DNA from: Sphingomonadaceae bacterium
GTDB taxonomy: Bacteria > Pseudomonadota > Alphaproteobacteria > Sphingomonadales > Sphingomonadaceae
Assembly: GCA_021732525.1 (NCBI GenBank)
Contig: JAKFUU010000011.1
Location: 1-54,905, forward strand
DNA: 54,905 nt
Direction: 5' to 3'
Shown here: positions 44,961 through 52,921 of the stretch, piece after piece
Position numbering within the stretch: the stretch's first letter is position 1
Layout of the letters: each line of letters begins with the position of its first letter
The notes under the pieces: model-generated
Told to the model about the DNA's origin: nothing
The model's database searches: none
Seen by the model: the letters and a program-made list of their open reading frames with translations, nothing else
Made by a program: the position numbers and the translations under genes

Positions 44961-46183
44961 GTTGGATTTTCAGGGTAGCCAAAGTGCGTGACAGTTTGAC
45001 GGGCATTTTCAATAATGTCTTCTCGCCATTGTTCGCGGTCTACCCAAGCATTGTAACCACTAAAGCTATTACGGATTTCTTCTTCAATCGCTGTTGTCCG
45101 GCGGTCGCCCCGGTCTATATCGCTTTGCAACGCCGCCTCTATTCGGCCAAGTATGCGCTCCCAACCCGTATGACTGGGTTCAATTAGAATTCCTTCTTCG
45201 GCGAAGCCGAACCCATAGCCAAGGAATTCAAAAGAGTTACCTCTCGGCACTTTGCGGCTGTCATTTTTCAGATTGAACGGGCCAGCAGGATGCTCGCGAA
45301 GAAAATCGCATATCAAGGAAATAGTCACATCTAGCTGAGCAGCAGACTTTGCGGCGATAAACAGATTATCACTGATTACCAAAAGCAAGCAATCGTGGGG
45401 CGCGATTTTGTCAGCCATGCTTGCAAAAAGCGTGGCCAGTATGATGCTCGATGCTGGTGACCCCTGAAGCAAACCCTGCGGCCCGTTCCATCCACCACCT
45501 AAGGACGCATAGAGACTACCAGTATCAGTAGCATGACTACGTCGCCTCAGGACAAGATTGTTTGTATCGAGTGAATTCTCCACGACCAATCTCGGCAAGG
45601 GAAGCTGTGTGGCTAGGGTAGTAGCTGCAACGTGCTGATAACAGTCACGCACATCCCCAATGAAACACCATTCATAGCCTGCTTCTATTGCTTCTTTTAC
45701 AGCAAGAGCCGCCTTGTCGCGCCCTTTGCCCGTAATATCATAAATGTGGTTACAAGGACGGAACTGAGCCTCCAGCACGTCCTTTATCAAATAATGGTTA
45801 GCCTTGAGCAGCGGTGGCAAATCACATAGATAGCGAGTTCCGTTCCCCGACGTTTTGCGCTTTTCCCACCAATTAATCCCTGACCGAACAGGAAAGAATG
45901 GATTTACCAGTGCGGCCAGCCGAAGAATACTCCTATCGGATGCCTCGTAGTCTAACGCTCGTTGCGCGGCCCAAAGACGAGCCGCTTTAGAATTCAAATA
46001 AGCTGCCGTGAGCCTTCTCAATCTCGCTGGACGGGACTGAGATTGCGCTTCTGTTGAAATTTTTGCAAGCAGTGTCCGGCATTGGTCAGATATGCGCTGA
46101 GTATCACGCGCCCTTTCGCGACGAAATGAACCTTCCAATGGCGAGTTTGTTTGCTGCTTATCCATATTTTCTATAGTAAACAT
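44939..46183 (-). CDS. Reverse transcriptase with an SDN active-site motif
   Basis: A 414-residue protein (start at ATG 46183; ATG 46165 and TTG 46219 are alternatives, none with a clear ribosome-binding site). Reverse transcriptase blocks occur in order: KTSGNGTRYLCDLPPLL, TGKGRDKAALAVKEAIEAG, the first catalytic Asp177 in FIGDVRDCYQHV, the PQGLLQGSPASS turn, the second active-site box at Asp272 in VISDNLFIA, and SFEFLGYGF. The usual YxDD is replaced by SDN, with Asn273 at the second Asp. The protein lacks the maturase domain of group II introns and the accessory Avd and template repeats of diversity-generating elements. It most likely belongs to the unknown-group/Abi-like reverse transcriptases, several of which defend against phages. 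Confidence 0.85.
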   Translation of the reverse strand: MFTIENMDKQQTNSPLEGSFRRERARDTQRISDQCRTLLAKISTEAQSQSRPARLRRLTAAYLNSKAARLWAAQRALDYEASDRSILRLAALVNPFFPVRSGINWWEKRKTSGNGTRYLCDLPPLLKANHYLIKDVLEAQFRPCNHIYDITGKGRDKAALAVKEAIEAGYEWCFIGDVRDCYQHVAATTLATQLPLPRLVVENSLDTNNLVLRRRSHATDTGSLYASLGGGWNGPQGLLQGSPASSIILATLFASMADKIAPHDCLLLVISDNLFIAAKSAAQLDVTISLICDFLREHPAGPFNLKNDSRKVPRGNSFEFLGYGFGFAEEGILIEPSHTGWERILGRIEAALQSDIDRGDRRTTAIEEEIRNSFSGYNAWVDREQWREDIIENARQTVTHFGYPENPTYMPDGC

Positions 46184-46195
46184 GACATATATTCT

Positions 46196-46204
46196 TTCGT
46201 CAAG
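46196..46204 (-). promoter_or_regulatory. TTGACG element of the putative reverse transcriptase promoter
   Basis: Read on the minus strand, CTTGACGAA occurs here, the same nine bases as at 46278-46286 on the plus strand. It could be the -35 part of the reverse transcriptase promoter, with a weak TTTACT or TACTAT -10 about 17-19 bp downstream. Transcripts from this site would start near 46166, close to the third possible start codon (46165), so translation might be nearly leaderless. This is a tentative reading. Confidence 0.5.
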
Positions 46205-46210
46205 AAAAAC

Positions 46211-46230
46211 TTGTTGCAACTTGTTGCAAC
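46211..46230. repeat. Tandem ttgttgcaac repeats in the promoter region
   Basis: Two perfect copies of ttgttgcaac lie side by side; each contains the self-complementary octamer GTTGCAAC. A third partial copy (CCGTTGCACG) follows at about 46254. They sit between two outward-facing TTGACG elements, in the usual place for operator or replication-type binding sites for a dimeric protein. Confidence 0.75.
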
Positions 46231-46278
46231 GTTCTCAGCCATTTTTGTGAAACCCGTTGCACGATATTTGTGTAATAC

Positions 46279-46307
46279 TTGACGAAGGATGAGTATCTTA
46301 GTATAAA
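46279..46307 (+). promoter_or_regulatory. Sigma-70 promoter of the serine recombinase operon
   Basis: TTGACG at 46279-46284 and TATAAA at 46302-46307 are separated by 17 bp, close to the consensus. Transcription would start near 46314, just inside an imperfect palindrome (46307-46328, ATTCTAAA/TTTAGAGT), which may be an operator for self-control by the recombinase or by the XRE regulator. Confidence 0.7.
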
Positions 46308-46348
46308 TTCTAAACGGTCATTTAGAGTTTATAAAATGATGAATTTTC

Positions 46349-47041
46349 GTGGAAAATGAATACGTTTCCTACCTCAGAGTAAGCACAGAACGGCAAGGAG
46401 CCGTTGGCCTCGGTATCGACGCCCAGCGTTCAGCTATTCGCCGCTACGCTGATATTTGCGGCGGAACCATCCTCGACGAATTGGTAGAGGTTGAAAGCGG
46501 CAAGCGGGCCGACCGTCCAATTCTGGAAGACGCCATCTCCCTTTGTCGTAGAAAAAAGGCAACGTTGCTTGTCGCTAAGTTAGACCGCCTTTCCCGCACC
46601 GTTACATTTATGAGCCGACTAATCGACACCGGCGTTGATTTCATCGCGGTCGATAATCCTCACGCAAACAAACTCATGGTTCACGTGCTCTCGGCCTTCG
46701 CGGAGCACGAGCGAGATATGATTGCGGCACGCACCAAAGCTGCGTTGGCCGTCGCAAAAGAACGCGGAGTTGTGCTCGGCAACCCAAACCTAGGCCGCGC
46801 AAGGGTTCTGGCTCACATCGCGATAACAACTGCGGCAGATGACTTTTCGGCCAATGTAGCGCCGGTGATTGCACAAATCAGGACTTCCGGCATAAATTCG
46901 CTGCGCGGGATTGCTGACGCGCTAACTTCTAGGGGTATTGCAACCCCTCGTGGCGGGCGATGGCATCCAACGAGTGTTCGGAACATTGAGAAGCGTTTCG
47001 GTGAGAAAATGGTCACCCATAGCGACTTAACGCCAGTCTGA
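46349..47041 (+). CDS. Serine recombinase (resolvase/invertase-type)
   Basis: A 230-residue site-specific recombinase. The catalytic Ser12 is in YLRVSTERQG, followed by RLSR and the arginines of the resolvase fold (KLDRLSRTVTFM), the dimer helix and LSAFAEHERDMIAARTKAAL. The C-terminus (ADALTSRGIATPRGGRWHP) matches the DNA-binding segment of many small serine recombinases. The only in-frame start is the GTG at 46349; nearby ATGs are out of frame. It may invert or resolve DNA in the island. A small basic protein and an HNH protein follow in the same direction. Confidence 0.88.
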   Translation: MENEYVSYLRVSTERQGAVGLGIDAQRSAIRRYADICGGTILDELVEVESGKRADRPILEDAISLCRRKKATLLVAKLDRLSRTVTFMSRLIDTGVDFIAVDNPHANKLMVHVLSAFAEHERDMIAARTKAALAVAKERGVVLGNPNLGRARVLAHIAITTAADDFSANVAPVIAQIRTSGINSLRGIADALTSRGIATPRGGRWHPTSVRNIEKRFGEKMVTHSDLTPV

Positions 47042-47123
47042 AGGTGCGAAGCGTCGGGCGAAAATCGGTTAGTATCGTATAGTCTCATAGACGGTTCAGA
47101 AAAAACGAACTATTGAGAATGCC

Positions 47124-47363
47124 ATGGGAACTTCAAAATCTTGGACACCGGAACGCCGAGCGAAGCAGTCCGAGCGAATTAACAAATCAAAGCCATGGGA
47201 AAAATCTACCGGTCCTAAAACAGTAGCTGGAAAAGCTGTGTCGTCAAAGAATGCGCTGCACCGGGAAGATATTCGAGAATTAAGGACTAAGCTCGACCAA
47301 GCACGTGGGTTTCTTCGGGATTTCGAGGCGACTATGCGAGCGATAAAGCGCCATGACGTCTGA
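47124..47363 (+). CDS. Small basic protein with the TGPKT-GKA-S-NA motif
   Basis: A 79-residue basic protein beginning MGTSKSWTPERRAKQSERI and containing PWEKSTGPKT, then GKAVSSKNA. This motif set recurs in small hypothetical proteins on mobile elements of alphaproteobacteria. The second half is a helical stretch with coiled-coil character (about 48-75). I know of no demonstrated function; DNA or RNA binding is likely from the charge. Its stop overlaps the ATG of the HNH gene by one base, so the two are coupled. Confidence 0.8.
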   Translation: MGTSKSWTPERRAKQSERINKSKPWEKSTGPKTVAGKAVSSKNALHREDIRELRTKLDQARGFLRDFEATMRAIKRHDV

Positions 47364-48253
47364 TGGAGTTCCTCCCATATCGATATCCGCGCGTCCGTTC
47401 ACCTACTCAAAAACTGGGTCCAATCGGCTATTGCATTTATTGCTCCGTCACGGGTTCGGAAGTTCAACTTACCGATGAACATATTGTACCGGACGGCCTA
47501 GGAGGAGACCTCGTTCTTGCACAAGCAAGTTGTAAATCTTGTGCCGCAAAAACCTCGCGTGCGGAACGACGCCTTCAAAAAGATGTAATGCAGTTTGCGC
47601 GAAATGTTGTCAGGGTTAGCTCTCGGAAGAGGAAAAAGCCTGAGCCATTCGTATCGGTGGAATTTGAAAGCTCAAACGACGGCGATGAAACAAAAGTCGC
47701 GTTCAATGATGATACACCGTTTATATTTCCGTTCATCACAACCGATGAATTACCCGGAATTTTGCGGAACGCCAACGGGGACCACGTCCCCAAGTTGCGT
47801 ATTTCCCTATTTGGTCCACCTAACTGGAACGAGCAGGGTCAGAAATGGCTAAAAGGGAATGGCAAATTCAAATGGGGAACTCGGTTTCATGCCGGAATAG
47901 TGGGCCAGGCGCTTGCGAAGATTGCGCACTCTTATGCATGCGCAACCATAGGGCCGGGTGCTTTCGAGCCGCTGCTGAACGAGTACATCCTCGCAAAAGA
48001 GCCTCCATTTGATGGTCACCATATTGGTATTTATCCAAGTGACGGTTTCGATAAGGCGTTACATTATATCGACTTACAAGTTGCAAATGCACCTCATAAG
48101 ACAGTGCTCGGCCTAAGCTATCGAGCGGTGTATGTGGTATACTTACGGCTGTTCGCGTTCCAACCATCGCCTAGCATTTTGGTTGCGGTTGGAACACCGA
48201 AAGGGGAGCTTAACCCAGCAATCAAGATGATGGACCTCACACAGACGTTTTAA
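47363..48253 (+). CDS. HNH-endonuclease-domain protein
   Basis: A 296-residue protein with an N-terminal HNH_5-type zinc-binding nuclease fold: cysteines in IGYCIYCSV, the LTDEHIVPDGLGGD stretch with the catalytic histidine, and CKSCAAKTS. About 240 further residues, with no domain I recognise, follow and could recognise the target. HNH proteins near recombinases on islands often act as restriction-type or homing nucleases. The start overlaps the stop of the upstream small protein. No partner methylase is present. Confidence 0.82.
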   Translation: MEFLPYRYPRVRSPTQKLGPIGYCIYCSVTGSEVQLTDEHIVPDGLGGDLVLAQASCKSCAAKTSRAERRLQKDVMQFARNVVRVSSRKRKKPEPFVSVEFESSNDGDETKVAFNDDTPFIFPFITTDELPGILRNANGDHVPKLRISLFGPPNWNEQGQKWLKGNGKFKWGTRFHAGIVGQALAKIAHSYACATIGPGAFEPLLNEYILAKEPPFDGHHIGIYPSDGFDKALHYIDLQVANAPHKTVLGLSYRAVYVVYLRLFAFQPSPSILVAVGTPKGELNPAIKMMDLTQTF

Positions 48254-48294
48254 ATTATACATCCCATAGCGCGCAGCCGGAGGCATGCATTCAG

Positions 48295-50640
48295 TTACGC
48301 TTTGATTTTCAGTGGGACCTGTAAAGCCTGATATAACTCGATATTCGCGCTATGGCGAAGCTGAACGGAAATTGCGAACCGTTGCTTTTTTAGTTCTTCG
48401 CTCGCCCATCGCCGACGGCACCAAACCGCTACATAATATTTGTCGCCATACGCCACCATTGATTTTTTCGCAGTGAACGTGCCGGACTGTAAAGTGTCTT
48501 TTTGCCTTAACAGTGGTCCGGGGTTGCAATTGCAATCGTTACGGTCGGGAAAATCCGGTGGCTCTCCTTCTGCCTCTTCCCACTTACGAAACTTGTCAAA
48601 CACGTCTTTTTCGGTTGCGCCTCTCAAGAGCTTCCAGCCCATTTGAACGCCCAAATATTCCGCTCGCGTACGTCGGACTGGGGGGTCAAATGCTAATGAA
48701 ACTCTTATCTCTCGTTCGCCGTTTGTCGTTTGAAAAATTTCTGGGATGGGCAGTTCAAACACGACGAATTTGTCGAGTTCAATTTCTTCCTCAGCGATAA
48801 ATATAACTCTGCTGTCATCCGACGCTATCGCATTATCCACGTTGGAAATGCCGTTACCGCAAATCATTAGTTGCTCGGTTGTGTTCATTCCTTTGAGCCG
48901 AGCATAACTTGCAGCCGGAATGCTGGCCGTAAGAGCCATTAGCGAGCGCAATAAATTTGCAGTGGCGGCAGGAAACTGGTCCAGAATGATTGCTGCCTTG
49001 TGAGCGACGAGAGGAGCGGAAAATGACGTTCCGCAGCGAGAACGAAAAAGTCTATCAATAGGCTCTTCGTGAAATGCCCAAACACCAGCCGATGGTTTCA
49101 AACTTGAATTGACAATGGATTGGGTTGGACCGTCCCATACCGCACAACCGCCATAATCGACCAAATCGGGCTTTATCATTCCCCGAATACCGGGACCGGT
49201 CCGGGTAAAGGGACTAGGTTCATCGGCATTACAAATCGGGATTACGCCAACCATTTCTTCATCATCTAGCGCCAGCCCATTGCTAAGCGCTACGGAGCCA
49301 ACCGTTAAGACGTTCGCTGCTGGACCCGGCTCAAACAGATGCGACGCAGCATCTGCCAGATAGCTTGGATACTGATGAATGATTTGTTCGCCAAAGCTAG
49401 CACCGAGGTCCTCGCGATTACCAGCAGAGACAATGATTAGGACATCTAAATCGCGTGCGAGGTCATCTAATGTTGATGTCCAACTGCTCACCTTGCCCTG
49501 GTTGTAGGTAGCGAGCTTATTACCAAGAGAGATATTGAAAATACGGCAGTTATGTTCGGCGTGTAGTTTCCGAATAGAATTGTCCATTAGCTCCGGCACA
49601 CTTATTTCAACCGGGAAGGCGCCTGCGCTGTCTACAACACGAGCACTAACTGCCCAGAAAGGGGCATTAAAATCTCCCTCCGAAGCCCTGCTCGAAACAT
49701 CTCCGTAAATTGAAATAGATGCAACAGATGTGCCGTGGCCCGCTTCGTCCGCATCTGCCCAACCTTCGCCCGCTACTATCCCTGCCTTCGTCGCATACGC
49801 TAACAATGGATGACCGGAATTAATTCCGCTATCAATTATACCTATCGGTATTGCGTGCTCTTGCGGTTGAATACCCGGCATCACGTCTCCGATATCAAGA
49901 TGGCCTAATTCAGCCTGCTGCAAGTCAGCTTGGGGCGGTGCATCAACGGATGCCACTTCAGAGAGCAATAAGACGTCCCGAAATGCTGCACCAGAAGCAT
50001 CTACACGACATAAAAGGATGTGAGTGCCTGTATAAGTGTTAATGATGGTCCCGCCATGGGCATTGAGAACTTGCTCAAGTCTGAAAACGAAGATGTCTGC
50101 TTGGTGGGTATCGCTCGGATGAAAGAGTTCCACGTCCAGCAGATAATTCTCGGCTGCTTGAAAATCCTCGGGATATTCTATGCCCAGAGACGCTAAGCTA
50201 TTGCCTATTCGGTCCTGCGGGCGCGCAGTTCCGATTGCTTCAATCGCCTCTATCAATCCGGAATAGGGCGGGTGCTTCTGCTCTGGCGGCGGACCACCCA
50301 GATATTTCTCCAGCCTCGCCCTAAACTCCGTCAAATCACGGTCATTTGCGAAGAGTAACAGTGTTTTGTCTGGGTCCTCAGACAGAACCGTAAGACCTAG
50401 TTTATTCCATACTTCTTCATCGACAATTCCGGAGATTTCTAAACGGAGAATAAGTGAAGGGTCAACACCATCAATAGGTACCACGGCGGCATGTTCATCG
50501 AGAACCGCTGCTACCTCTTCAGCGAGTTTTGCACCATGAGCTTGAGGGTTTGCTTTCCGTCCGCCCCCAAAGCCGGGGGGCTTACGCCGTTCCAGACTAC
50601 CCTCAAGGCGCTTTAACGCAAGGTGCTCATGCTTCGCCAT
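48295..50640 (-). CDS. ietS: IetS-like subtilisin-family (S8) serine protease
   Basis: A 781-residue protein. A region of about 260 residues precedes the S8 catalytic domain, which has Asp270 in IPIGIIDSGINSGHPLL, His302 in GHGTSVASISIYGD, and Ser539 in CGTSFSAPLV, with the oxyanion-site ISVSAGN-like IIVSAGN. The C-terminal part is not recognised. The family pairs with an AAA+ ATPase (gene upstream, 24 bp apart) as in IetA-IetS, first found as a plasmid-stability and incompatibility system and later shown to confer phage defence. The start at 50640 (MAKHEHLALKRL) is preferred over a TTG at 50664. A protease of this size is expected to act on cell proteins when released by the ATPase. Confidence 0.86.
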   Translation of the reverse strand: MAKHEHLALKRLEGSLERRKPPGFGGGRKANPQAHGAKLAEEVAAVLDEHAAVVPIDGVDPSLILRLEISGIVDEEVWNKLGLTVLSEDPDKTLLLFANDRDLTEFRARLEKYLGGPPPEQKHPPYSGLIEAIEAIGTARPQDRIGNSLASLGIEYPEDFQAAENYLLDVELFHPSDTHQADIFVFRLEQVLNAHGGTIINTYTGTHILLCRVDASGAAFRDVLLLSEVASVDAPPQADLQQAELGHLDIGDVMPGIQPQEHAIPIGIIDSGINSGHPLLAYATKAGIVAGEGWADADEAGHGTSVASISIYGDVSSRASEGDFNAPFWAVSARVVDSAGAFPVEISVPELMDNSIRKLHAEHNCRIFNISLGNKLATYNQGKVSSWTSTLDDLARDLDVLIIVSAGNREDLGASFGEQIIHQYPSYLADAASHLFEPGPAANVLTVGSVALSNGLALDDEEMVGVIPICNADEPSPFTRTGPGIRGMIKPDLVDYGGCAVWDGPTQSIVNSSLKPSAGVWAFHEEPIDRLFRSRCGTSFSAPLVAHKAAIILDQFPAATANLLRSLMALTASIPAASYARLKGMNTTEQLMICGNGISNVDNAIASDDSRVIFIAEEEIELDKFVVFELPIPEIFQTTNGEREIRVSLAFDPPVRRTRAEYLGVQMGWKLLRGATEKDVFDKFRKWEEAEGEPPDFPDRNDCNCNPGPLLRQKDTLQSGTFTAKKSMVAYGDKYYVAVWCRRRWASEELKKQRFAISVQLRHSANIELYQALQVPLKIKA

Positions 50641-50664
50641 CTGAGAAGTGCCCCACTTCACCAA

Positions 50665-51696
50665 TTACCGGTGAATTATTTCCTTTTCTATTCCAGACCT
50701 TTTTATTTCGTGTTCTAATGCACCTTTAAAATCGGCTTCGGATATAGATTTTCGATGTCGGAGGATAGAAGACCTGATGGAGCTAAGACAAGCTCTTTCA
50801 ATTTGAGAAAATGACATATCATGGAACTTCTCCGCATATTTCGTAATATTAAAATCTGGCGGAAAATTGCGAGTTTTAATTCGCAAAAGTTGTCTTATTT
50901 GAACAACAGTGGGTTTTTCGAAAAGCACGACTTCATCAAACCGTCGCCAAATGGCCCGGTCCAAAGTGTGCTCCAAGTTGGTAGCTGCAATTAGAAGGCT
51001 GCGACCTTCAAATCGGTCAATCATCATCAACAGGCTATTCACTACGCGACGAATTTCGCTGTGCTCTGTTGCATCGGTCCTAGTCCGAGCGATAGCGTCA
51101 AATTCATCAAGAAAAAGAACGACTGACTGCGATTGTGCGATTTCAAAGACTTTACGCAAATTGGTAGCGGTCTCTCCCAAGTGAGAGGCGATTATGGCAT
51201 CCAGACGCGCCACGACTAACGGGACTTGAAGTTCAGCCGCTACAACCTCTGCGCACAAAGTTTTTCCGCATCCCGGCGGGCCGCAAAATAACAGCTTAGA
51301 CCTGATAGGTAAGCCATGCCTGCGGATGTCGTCACCCCTGCGAAATTCATCCGCCACTCCCGTAAGCGTAAAAACGCTGTCCTGTGACAAAATGAGGTCG
51401 GAACGCGAACGCGAGGGCATGGTGACTTCTACAAGGTCACCGTAGCGCTCGTGAACAGCCATTACGCTAGCTTTTGTGACTGGTCTGGTTCTGCGCTTAC
51501 GCTGCTCTTCACGAGGCGTTTCATCAACACTTGCAAGGACCGACGCAGAATTTCGTTCGGCGTCATCTGGTCGCCGGACGAAATACTTGCGAGAAGTTTC
51601 AGTCAATTTTTTTTCCTTGGCATCACTACCCTTTGATAGCTCGCTTTTAAGCTTGTCGCTCGTAAACACGTCCTTTTCAGACCTCATTCCAAACAC
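50665..51696 (-). CDS. ietA: IetA-like AAA+ ATPase
   Basis: A 343-residue single-domain AAA+ ATPase starting at the GTG at 51696, with GGAGGGAG directly upstream. After about 110 residues of N-terminal sequence the AAA core has Walker A FCGPPGCGKT (Lys145), Walker B VVLFLDEFDA (Asp197, Glu198), sensor 1 LIAATN and an arginine-finger segment DRAIWRRFDEV. The sequence resembles the classical clade of remodelling ATPases such as FtsH and spastin-like domains. It is upstream of the S8 protease gene in the standard Iet order, and it probably controls or feeds the protease. Confidence 0.87.
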   Translation of the reverse strand: MFGMRSEKDVFTSDKLKSELSKGSDAKEKKLTETSRKYFVRRPDDAERNSASVLASVDETPREEQRKRRTRPVTKASVMAVHERYGDLVEVTMPSRSRSDLILSQDSVFTLTGVADEFRRGDDIRRHGLPIRSKLLFCGPPGCGKTLCAEVVAAELQVPLVVARLDAIIASHLGETATNLRKVFEIAQSQSVVLFLDEFDAIARTRTDATEHSEIRRVVNSLLMMIDRFEGRSLLIAATNLEHTLDRAIWRRFDEVVLFEKPTVVQIRQLLRIKTRNFPPDFNITKYAEKFHDMSFSQIERACLSSIRSSILRHRKSISEADFKGALEHEIKRSGIEKEIIHR

Positions 51697-51913
51697 TGTT
51701 CTCCCTCCCCATGCCTGAAATTTGTTCATGCAGTCGTAGAACAATGGACTGATAGTGCAAACCCTTCAATTTTATCCATCGGTGTTTTTGGTCTTCCCTA
51801 GTGATAGAGATTGCTAAGCCTCTCCGACGTGTTGCAAAATGGTCTCGGTGAAAGCATTTTCGTGCTCGATTAGAACAATCTCGTTGGGTCAATTGCCGGT
51901 TGGTACGATGCTA

Positions 51914-52687
51914 CTAATCCGACCCGAATGGGGGGCGTAGCCGCCCATCGTCAATCCAATCTCGATAATTATTTCGCCAAGCCTTCAAAGGATATGGTTC
52001 GTCACCTAGCGCAAACTCCATGAACGAGTTGTAAGCGAGTGCGACCATTCCGTTAGGGTCATTTGCAATGGCATTGGGCATGCCTATTTTTTGGCGAGTG
52101 AAATACTCTGCGGCCACACAGGCGGAATGGAAAAATGGCTTATACCAATCGCGTTCATCGTCTGCTGCATTGTCATGCAGAGCCACGCGCGCCACATTGA
52201 ACACGGACGATATCCAATAAGTCTTCCACATCATCAGCACAGCGGTATCATTTGCAGTCTGCCAATCTACATCAAGCAGTGGCAGACCCGTCATATCTCG
52301 CAGTTCTTCATCTGCGCGGAATACTTCGTCGATATGCCCATGCAGCTTTCCGGAAATACCTTGCGTGCCAACGAACCCAGTCAAATTTTTGTCTGGGGCT
52401 GGCTCCATAATCAGCACTTCAAATTTTGCACGCGCTAGTGTCTGGTCAACTAGTAGATAACGGCAGCGCGCACGGGGGTTTTCATGAGCCTCAATACCAA
52501 GGCACTCTTGCCAGAGCCAACCCGCAATTCGCTGGATTGCGTCGGGTGACCAATGTTCGCGAAGTTTTGTATCTGCCAAATTTTGATTAATTGCAGCCGC
52601 ACAGGTTTGGCGGAAAGGCGTTTCGGACATACTCTTTTGTAAAGAACGGCGTCCCAGCGCTTCGCCAATTGCATCAAGCAGTCCCAT
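51914..52687 (-). CDS. Unknown protein upstream of ietA
   Basis: A protein of 257 residues with ATG 52687 and GAGAGGATAAGG in front; upstream ATGs (52732 and 52768) are less likely. It is predicted soluble, acidic and tryptophan-rich, with segments such as GWLWQECLGIEAHENPRAR and FVGTQGISGKLHGHIDEV. I do not recognise a domain. It is oriented like ietA but separated from it by more than 200 bp, so it could be a separate unit. Its position within a defence island makes an accessory or regulatory role possible. Confidence 0.7.
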   Translation of the reverse strand: MGLLDAIGEALGRRSLQKSMSETPFRQTCAAAINQNLADTKLREHWSPDAIQRIAGWLWQECLGIEAHENPRARCRYLLVDQTLARAKFEVLIMEPAPDKNLTGFVGTQGISGKLHGHIDEVFRADEELRDMTGLPLLDVDWQTANDTAVLMMWKTYWISSVFNVARVALHDNAADDERDWYKPFFHSACVAAEYFTRQKIGMPNAIANDPNGMVALAYNSFMEFALGDEPYPLKAWRNNYRDWIDDGRLRPPFGSD

Positions 52688-52921
52688 TGCCTTATCCTCT
52701 CGACCGTCACCTCGCTGTGTTGGGTTCGGCATATCTGATGCATATAAATACGTCGAACAGAATTGCATTTCGCAAAGACTATGTTGCTAAGCTGCTGTTA
52801 TCCGATTGGCAAAGTATGGTATGAAAGGGATTATTGCGAACGCCGCTAGCGGGAATTGTTCCAATCAACCCACTGAAGTTCGGTGAGCATCCAAGTAAGC
52901 AAGCGTAACCACATGGAAAAG

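Noticed and set aside
44939-46348. Retron or diversity-generating retroelement around the reverse transcriptase
   Set aside because: There is too little non-coding room upstream for msr-msd and no retron-type VTG segment; no template/variable repeat pair and no SQ motif of DGR enzymes was seen.
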